Source: Thermoplasmata archaeon UBA184 | Lineage (GTDB): Archaea; Thermoplasmatota; Thermoplasmata; Lutacidiplasmatales; UBA184 | Direction of reading: 5' to 3' | DNA: 10,656 nucleotides | Assembly: GCA_002495185.1 (NCBI GenBank) | Contig: DAEB01000003.1 | Coordinates: forward strand, 2,679-13,334 | Shown: positions 6,147 through 10,656 of the stretch, one piece after another | Layout: each line of letters opens with the position of its first letter | Position numbering within the stretch: position 1 is the first letter of the stretch | Notes under the pieces: model-generated | Database searches by the model: none | Seen by the model: the letters and a program-made list of their open reading frames with translations, nothing else | What the model was told of the DNA's origin: nothing | Program-made: the position numbers and the translations under genes

Positions 6147-7268
6147 ATGTCGGCGCTCGAGGACCAGATTGCGGCGGTCGAGGAGGAGATCCGGACCACC
6201 GCCTACAACAAGGCGACCCAGCTGCACATCGGACGGCTGAAGGCGAAGCTGGCCGTCCTCCGGCTCGAGCGAGAGGCCCGGGCGAAAGGAAGGGGAGGCG
6301 GCGTCGGATACGCTGTTCGCAAGAGCGGGAACGCCACGGTGGGGCTGGTCGGGTACCCCTCCGTGGGCAAGTCGACGCTCCTGAACCGCCTCACGGCGGC
6401 CGACAGCGAGACCGCGGCCTACGACTTCACGACGGTGTCGATCATTCCCGGAATGCTCCGCTGGGGCGGCGCCTCCATCCAGATCCTCGACATGCCCGGC
6501 CTCATCCCGGGCGCCTCGCGCGGTAAGGGTCGGGGGCGCGAGGTCCTTTCGGTCGTCCGCTCGACCGACCTCGTCCTCTTCCTGCTGGACCCGGACCATC
6601 CGAACCTTCGCGCTCTCACCTCCGAACTCGAAGGCGCGGGCGTGCGGATCAATCAGAGACCACCCCGGATCGTGGTCCAGCATTCCGACCGGGGGGGACT
6701 GACGGTCTCGAGCACCGTTCGCCTCACCCACCTCGCGGGGGGCGCGGCGGCCCAGATCGCTCGGGAGTTCGGCCTTCACAACGGATCGATCGTGTTTCGA
6801 GAGGATGCCACGGTCGACCAGCTCATCGACGTGCTCGCGGGGAATCGAGTCTACATCATTGCGATCATGGCGGTCAACAAATCCGAGCTCCTCAGCGCGA
6901 AGCAGCGGGCCGAGCTCACTGCAACCCTCCTGCCGTACGAGCCGATCTTCATCTCCGCGCGCACGGGGGAGGGGATCGACACGCTCGTCGACCGGCTCGG
7001 GAACGCGCTTCGATTCATCCGGATCTACGTGAAGCCCCCCGGCCGTCCCCCGGACCGGGAGGAGCCGGTGATCCTCCGATCCGGAGACACGGTCGCGGGC
7101 CTCCTCCGGAAGCTTCCCGGAGAGCTCGACCGCGGGTTCAAGGCCGCTCAAGTGTGGGGTCGCAGCGCGAGGTTTCCGGGACAGACGGTCGGTCGGGAAC
7201 ACGTCCTTTCGGACGAGGACGTCGTCACCGTGCTCGTCGCTCGCGGCGGCGCCCGCGCGGCCGGCTAG
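6147..7268 (+). CDS. DRG-family (Obg-like, translation-associated) GTPase with TGS domain
   Basis: The product is 373 aa, the usual DRG size. The N-terminal helical hairpin has the family sequence IRTTAYNKATQLHIGRLKAK (15-34). G motifs follow: G1 GYPSVGKS (69-76), G2 YDFTTVSIIPG (92-102), G3 DMPG (115-118), the DRG signature GASRGKGRGREV (122-133), G4 NKSE (244-247) and G5 SARTGEG (270-276). A TGS domain occupies about 290-368. DRG proteins bind ribosomes and are thought to assist translation under stress. G4 ends in Glu rather than the usual Asp. The frame is open back to a GTG at 6075, but family homology begins at the ATG at 6147, and a TATA-like element lies between them. It is the sole plus-strand gene, divergent from the HerA-like gene, and its last 44 nt overlap the convergent fibrillarin gene. 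Confidence 0.95.
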   Translation: MSALEDQIAAVEEEIRTTAYNKATQLHIGRLKAKLAVLRLEREARAKGRGGGVGYAVRKSGNATVGLVGYPSVGKSTLLNRLTAADSETAAYDFTTVSIIPGMLRWGGASIQILDMPGLIPGASRGKGRGREVLSVVRSTDLVLFLLDPDHPNLRALTSELEGAGVRINQRPPRIVVQHSDRGGLTVSSTVRLTHLAGGAAAQIAREFGLHNGSIVFREDATVDQLIDVLAGNRVYIIAIMAVNKSELLSAKQRAELTATLLPYEPIFISARTGEGIDTLVDRLGNALRFIRIYVKPPGRPPDREEPVILRSGDTVAGLLRKLPGELDRGFKAAQVWGRSARFPGQTVGREHVLSDEDVVTVLVARGGARAAG

Positions 7269-7998
7269 GTCGTCCCGGCACAGCCGAAGGGAGTCGTTGG
7301 TCCCGTCCCCAGCGGCCCCCGACCATGAAGTGTCCGCGATGGAATGGCTCGAGGGCGACGGACGCCGCCAGCGTTGCGAGCTCCGAAAGGTCCCGCTGCG
7401 CTTCGGCAAGATGTGCCGTGGAGGAGCGCTCCCGGCCCATGCTGGCAGTCTTGAGCGCTAGAAGGAGCCGACATCCGTCGCGGCGATGGAGCAGCTCGAC
7501 GTTCCTTCGGAAGATCTCGAGCTGGTCGGGCTGCGCGACGTCCGCGTAAACGCCATCGACCGGGGGAACGAGTGCCGCGTACTCCTCCGGCGCTCGCGCG
7601 TCCGCCAGGACCGGGCGCAGGTTCGGCCAACGTCCCGAGAGAGCGAGCAGCTTTCCGAACGGACGGAGGCTGCGTTCGACCGCGTAGACCCGTCCGTCCG
7701 GGCCCACGAGGTCTGCGACGTGCGACGCGGTGGTCCCGGTCGCGGCGCCGAGGTAGAGCCACAGCTCTCCCGGTGCCGGGAGGTCCCCGGACCATCCTCG
7801 AAGGACGGCGGCGGCGAGCTTCGAACGGGTGGGGTCGAACTGGCGGAGCGGCCGTCGGTCGACTTCCGTCCAGCGCTCGCCGTAGACTGGGGGCGGGTCC
7901 CCGACGGTCTCGGTCCAGAGCTCTTCCCGACCGTCGTGAATGGTCTCGAGAAGTCGGGACGCGCCGGGATAGGGGCGGAACTCTCGACCGGACCTCAT
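7225..7998 (-). CDS. flpA: Fibrillarin-like rRNA/tRNA 2'-O-methyltransferase
   Basis: The product is 257 aa. It is the SAM-dependent enzyme of the C/D-box guide RNP that methylates ribose 2'-OH in rRNA and, in archaea, some tRNAs. Motifs include the fibrillarin N-terminal region with VYGERW (38-43), motif I LYLGAATGTTASHV (81-94), YAVERS (105-110, SAM-ribose acid E108), LADAR (131-135), YADVAQPDQ (151-159, catalytic D153), ALKTASM (181-187, K183) and LEPFHRGHFMV (216-226). The ATG overlaps the nop5 stop as ATGA, so translation of the two partners is coupled. The family usually ends soon after the last motif. Here a 27-residue arginine-rich tail (231-257) follows, and its last part is antisense to the end of the DRG gene. 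Catalytic residues all appear present. Confidence 0.95.
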   Translation of the reverse strand: MRSGREFRPYPGASRLLETIHDGREELWTETVGDPPPVYGERWTEVDRRPLRQFDPTRSKLAAAVLRGWSGDLPAPGELWLYLGAATGTTASHVADLVGPDGRVYAVERSLRPFGKLLALSGRWPNLRPVLADARAPEEYAALVPPVDGVYADVAQPDQLEIFRRNVELLHRRDGCRLLLALKTASMGRERSSTAHLAEAQRDLSELATLAASVALEPFHRGHFMVGGRWGRDQRLPSAVPGRPSRPRGRRRERRAR

Positions 7999-8918
7999 CG
8001 ATGCATCCTCTTCAGAGAGTCGATGCGCCGATCGCGGCGGGCGACGAGCCCGGCCGAAATGTCGCGATGCGTGGTGGCGTCCGCTCGCACCGCGATCGCC
8101 GCGATCGCGGCGAGGCTCCTCGCGTACGCACCGCGTCGTGCGAGCGGAACGTCCGCTACGCGCTCCGCCCGATAGAGGAGCCCGAAGCGAGGGCCTCGCC
8201 CGGGGGACGGGCGGCGTCGGCTGCCGAGAAGCTGGATTCGGGCCGAGGGCATGCGTGCGAGCGCTCCCACGCTCCCTGCCGCCGCGACCAGTCGGGCCGC
8301 CGCCCGTGGGCCGACGACCGCCGCGAGGTTCGGGACGACCCGCCGGGCCTGTTGGTCGACCGCCCGACGAAGCGCCTCGGCGAGGTCCCCGAGGGCCCCG
8401 CGGGCCCGCTCCCAGGCCGCGAGATGGAGGTCGAGCGGGGAGTCCGGCACCCGGACGAACGACTCCGCCGCCCGCGACTCGCGTCCGACCGCCCGTTCGA
8501 CCCGTTCCTCTTCCCGCGCCAACGTGATGAGGACCTCCTCGGGTGCCCGGAGCGCTTTCTCGAGCCGAAGCTGTCCGAGGGCGAGGAAGAAGCGCCGCTC
8601 GACGATCGGGTCGGGGGAAGGGATCGCCGCACGCGCCCGCCGCAGCTCCTCGATGGTCGTGAGTTCGACCGGCCGGTGGAGGGACTCCCCGAGCGCGCCG
8701 GTGAGCGCGGAGGGGAACGCCTTCACCGGGGTCCCCTCGGGGAGCGTCTCGACGGCCGACCGGAGGCGGGCCGGCACGTCCGCCGCGGTCAACGCCTCGA
8801 ACCGGGACGCTGCCGCCTTCGGGTCGGGGTCGAGGAGGAACGGCCCGAGCGTGCGATTCCCGTCGGCGCCGACCAGATAGAGGAAGGGACCGCTCCCGAC
8901 GACGAGCGCCGGCCGCAC
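7995..8918 (-). CDS. nop5: Nop5 (Nop56/58-family) C/D-box RNP scaffold, short and divergent
   Basis: The product is 307 aa, against roughly 350-420 for typical archaeal Nop5. It bridges L7Ae-bound guide RNA and fibrillarin in the 2'-O-methylation RNP. The C-terminal Nop domain is recognisable at about 193-280: VVPNLAAVVGPRAAARLV (194-211), LARMPSARIQLLG (220-232), and a degenerate RRGAYARSLAAIAAIAVRAD (261-280) in place of the usual RGKIAR...AIAARxD. The canonical GAEKALF after ILG is replaced by GSRRRPSPG (232-240), and no REWYxxHFPE-type motif is visible in the central coiled-coil part. The lysine-rich C-terminal tail is also absent. The start is GTG at 8918, 3 nt after the purF stop, with GGAG about 10 nt upstream. 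The overlap with fibrillarin strongly supports the assignment. Confidence 0.86.
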   Translation of the reverse strand: MRPALVVGSGPFLYLVGADGNRTLGPFLLDPDPKAAASRFEALTAADVPARLRSAVETLPEGTPVKAFPSALTGALGESLHRPVELTTIEELRRARAAIPSPDPIVERRFFLALGQLRLEKALRAPEEVLITLAREEERVERAVGRESRAAESFVRVPDSPLDLHLAAWERARGALGDLAEALRRAVDQQARRVVPNLAAVVGPRAAARLVAAAGSVGALARMPSARIQLLGSRRRPSPGRGPRFGLLYRAERVADVPLARRGAYARSLAAIAAIAVRADATTHRDISAGLVARRDRRIDSLKRMHR

Positions 8919-8921
8919 GCT

Positions 8922-10328
8922 CTAGAACTCCGCGAGGGACTTCTGGTAGCGGTGGCGTTCCTCGGGGACCTCGACGGGATAGCGACCGGTGAGGCATCCG
9001 AGGCAGAGCTCGTCCGCCCGCAGTCCGATCGATTCAACGAGTCCGGGGATGGAGATGTAGTGCACGCTGTCCGCTCCGATCACCTTCGCGACCTCGTCCT
9101 CGCTCCGGCTGGACGCGACCAGCTGCCGTCGGTCCTTCATGTCGATCCCGAAGTAGCAGGGAGCGCGGATCGGGGGACATCCGACGCGGACGTCCACGCG
9201 GACCGCGCCCGCCCCGCGCGCCATCTGGACGATCTCTCGGAGCGTGGTGCCCCGCACGATCGAGTCGTCCAGAAGAACGATCCGCTTTCCCTTGAGGAGT
9301 CCCGGGACCGGGTGCAGCTTCACCTGCACCTCCTGCTCCCGGCGTCGCTGGTCCGGGAGGATGAACGTCCGCTCGACGAACCGGCTCTTGATCAGTGCCT
9401 CGGCGTACGGGATTCCCGAGCCCGCCGAGAAGCCGAGGGCTTGCGGGCGGGCCGAGTCGGGGACGGGCACGACGAGGTCGGATTCCGCGGGCGCTTCCTT
9501 CGCGAGACGGAGCCCGATCCGGTAGCGGACGTCGTACACGGGCTGCCGGTCCACGACCGAATCCGGGCGCGAGAAGTAGACCCACTCGAACATGCAGTGG
9601 GCGCTCTCCCCCGTGTTCGGGATCTTCGAGGTGTGGGCGAGCTGGCCCCGTTCGAGGACGAGGACCTCGCCGGGCTCGACGTCCCGCACCGCCTTTCCCC
9701 CCATCATCTCGAGGGCGACCGACTCGCTCGCGACCGCAACCCCGCTCTCGACCGTCCCGAACACGAGGGGGCGGATGCCGAGCGGGTCACGGAACGCGAA
9801 CACGCGGTTCCCGACCAGGAAGACGACCGCGTAGCCCCCGATGAGGCTCGCGCACGCCCGGCGGATCGCCGCCTCGAGGTCCCGAGTGTGCCCGTACTCG
9901 AGCGCGATCGTTTGGGCCATCATCTCGGTGTCGGCGTTGCCGAGGAGGTCGACCCCCTGCGCCTGGAGACGGCGACGGACCCGCTCGAAGTTGACGATGT
10001 CGCCGTTGTGGGCGATCGCAGCGTCCTCGTCGCGGATCTTCACGATGATCGGTTGCGCGTTCTCGAGGTCGGTGGCGCCGGTGGTCGGGTAGCGGACGTG
10101 GCCGATCCCGCTCGGCCCGCGAAGGGAGTCGAGGAGCTCCTGCGAGAAGATCTCGTGGACGAGCCCCATTCCCTTCTGATGGTGCATCACGTTGTGGCTC
10201 GTGGTCGCGATGCCCGCGGACTCCTGTCCGCGGTGCTGGAGGGCCCGGAGGCCCCGGAAGAGGAAGGGGGCGGCGCCCTTCCCTTGGAGCGAGACCCCAA
10301 CGACACCGCAGGCGTCGCGAGCAGGCAT
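8922..10328 (-). CDS. purF: Amidophosphoribosyltransferase (glutamine PRPP amidotransferase)
   Basis: The product is 468 aa, full length, and catalyses the first committed step of purine synthesis (PRPP plus glutamine to 5-phosphoribosylamine). The nucleophile is Cys7 in MPARDACGVVGVSL, so a 6-residue propeptide must be removed. The Ntn glutaminase domain spans about 7-235, with RALQHRGQESAGI (28-40), HVRYPTTG (77-84) and HNGDIVNF (107-114). The phosphoribosyltransferase domain has VLLDDSIVRGTT (351-362). Cys245, Cys391, Cys442 and Cys445 match the four ligands of the [4Fe-4S] (Bacillus-type) class. The frame is open to a GTG at 10370, but the ATG at 10328 gives a normal propeptide, so I chose it. 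nop5 follows after 3 nt. A large dyad abuts the start codon (separate entry). Confidence 0.97.
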   Translation of the reverse strand: MPARDACGVVGVSLQGKGAAPFLFRGLRALQHRGQESAGIATTSHNVMHHQKGMGLVHEIFSQELLDSLRGPSGIGHVRYPTTGATDLENAQPIIVKIRDEDAAIAHNGDIVNFERVRRRLQAQGVDLLGNADTEMMAQTIALEYGHTRDLEAAIRRACASLIGGYAVVFLVGNRVFAFRDPLGIRPLVFGTVESGVAVASESVALEMMGGKAVRDVEPGEVLVLERGQLAHTSKIPNTGESAHCMFEWVYFSRPDSVVDRQPVYDVRYRIGLRLAKEAPAESDLVVPVPDSARPQALGFSAGSGIPYAEALIKSRFVERTFILPDQRRREQEVQVKLHPVPGLLKGKRIVLLDDSIVRGTTLREIVQMARGAGAVRVDVRVGCPPIRAPCYFGIDMKDRRQLVASSRSEDEVAKVIGADSVHYISIPGLVESIGLRADELCLGCLTGRYPVEVPEERHRYQKSLAEF

Positions 10329-10367
10329 GGTACGACCGAGGAGCGGAGGACGGCCTCCGGTCGTACC
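10329..10367 (-). promoter_or_regulatory. 39-bp dyad directly before the purF start, candidate operator or 5' leader hairpin
   Basis: GGTACGACCG (10329-10338) and its exact reverse complement CGGTCGTACC (10358-10367) form a perfect 10-bp inverted repeat 19 bp apart. Inside it, CGGAGG and CCTCCG form a second 6-bp inverted repeat around a 4-nt loop. The dyad ends on the base next to the purF ATG. If the TATA-like element at 10382-10390 is used, the transcript would start near 10361, so the dyad spans the start site and leader. That position suits a repressor operator; alternatively, a longer transcript would fold it and sequester the only GGAGG upstream of the start. It could also partly be coding if the GTG at 10370 were used. 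Confidence 0.55.
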
Positions 10368-10381
10368 CACTCGACTTCGGG

Positions 10382-10390
10382 TCTTAAGCG
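10382..10390 (-). promoter_or_regulatory. Weak TATA-like element for purF-nop5-flpA
   Basis: GCTTAAGAC on the minus strand is the most AT-rich patch in the 85-bp gap between rpl12 and purF. It lies about 55 nt before the purF ATG, consistent with a start site near 10361. The match to a consensus archaeal TATA box is partial, and read-through from rpl12 cannot be excluded. I see no T-rich terminator after rpl12. Confidence 0.35.
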
Positions 10391-10413
10391 GTGCGCTGTG
10401 AGTAACTTCGACT

Positions 10414-10656
10414 TCAGCCGAAGAGGGCGGAGAGACCCTCGGCCGCCTCCTCCTCGGAGACGCCCTTCTCTTCCTTCTTCTCCTCTTCCTTCTTCTCGCC
10501 CTTGCCTTCCTTCTTCTCGGCAGGCGCGGCGGCCGGCGCGGGCGCCGCGAACGTCTCGGCCTTCGCGAGGACCTCGACCAGGTTGACGCCCTCGAGCGAC
10601 GCGAGGAGCGCCTTCACGCGCGCCGCGTCCGGGGAGACCCCGGCCGCGGTCAGGAC
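10414..10656 (-). CDS. rpl12: Ribosomal stalk protein aL12/P1, 5' end outside window
   Basis: Eighty codons and the stop are present; the frame continues past the right edge, so roughly the first 20-30 residues are missing. The visible part has the end of the N-terminal helical dimerisation domain (TAAGVSPDAARVKALLASLE and GVNLVEVLAKA), an Ala/Pro hinge, and a highly charged KKEE-rich segment. It closes with EEAAEGLSALFG, the conserved archaeal/eukaryotic P-protein tail that recruits translational GTPases. Dimers of this protein bind uL10 (P0) to form the ribosomal stalk. In many archaea rpl12 ends the uL11-uL1-uL10-L12 operon, so those genes are likely just beyond the edge, which is inference. 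Confidence 0.95.
   Translation of the reverse strand, partial: VLTAAGVSPDAARVKALLASLEGVNLVEVLAKAETFAAPAPAAAPAEKKEGKGEKKEEEKKEEKGVSEEEAAEGLSALFG

Noticed and set aside
8085..8117. Palindromic GCGATCGC-type repeats
   Set aside because: They fall in alanine/isoleucine codons of nop5 (AIAAIAVRAD) and are explained by codon use in GC-rich DNA.
8520..8535. GTGATGA resembling box C of a C/D-box sRNA, in an interesting position within nop5
   Set aside because: I found no matching D, D' and C' boxes with usual spacing on that strand, and the stretch is coding on the other strand.
10371..10415. Repeated TCGACTTC at 10371-10378 and 10408-10415 as a possible pair of regulator sites
   Set aside because: Eight bases twice in GC-rich sequence, one copy overlapping the rpl12 stop, is too weak to report as a feature.
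7572..10586. A 1004-codon open frame on the plus strand opposite purF, nop5 and fibrillarin
   Set aside because: It is the antisense shadow expected in GC-rich DNA. Its composition is Arg/Asp/Glu/Pro-rich without motifs, while the minus strand carries recognisable full-length genes.

Overview
The window is a gene-dense, GC-rich stretch from an archaeon. The evidence is an acidic-stalk ribosomal protein (aL12/P1) with the lysine/glutamate-rich hinge and an EGLSALFG end, a Nop5-fibrillarin pair of the C/D-box RNP, a DRG-family GTPase with a TGS domain, and a PAC2-type proteasome assembly chaperone. Very high GC together with RAD55/KaiC-like paralogues would suit a GC-rich Thermoplasmatota lineage, but that placement is inference and weak.

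There are 11 protein genes, 10 on the minus strand. Reading along the minus strand from the right edge: rpl12 (5' end cut by the window), then purF, nop5 and fibrillarin. purF, nop5 and fibrillarin are tightly packed (3-nt gap, then an ATGA overlap) and look like one transcription unit. It starts behind a striking dyad that abuts the purF start codon. Fibrillarin runs 44 nt into the 3' end of the only plus-strand gene, the DRG GTPase.

Across a 121-bp divergent intergenic region from DRG, the minus strand encodes a large HerA/VirB4-superfamily ATPase. Three RecA/KaiC-fold proteins in a row follow. The first has an intact P-loop. The second has no P-loop at all. The third has a P-loop shell with its lysine and threonine replaced. 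Gaps are 23, 6 and 1 nt. Next, behind a candidate TATA box in a 68-bp gap, come the PAC2 chaperone and a MidA-family methyltransferase whose C-terminal part lies beyond the left edge.

The most interesting unit is the motor plus graded KaiC-like array (3659-6025, then 3635 down to 1475). One active and two apparently non-hydrolysing RecA-fold subunits beside a HerA-like motor suggest a hetero-oligomeric ATPase assembly with no function I can name. Second is the nop5 gene: it is short, and two hallmark motifs of Nop5 are missing, although its partner fibrillarin looks complete. No tRNA, rRNA, CRISPR array, insertion sequence or integrase was seen. No gene-free stretch exceeds about 125 bases.
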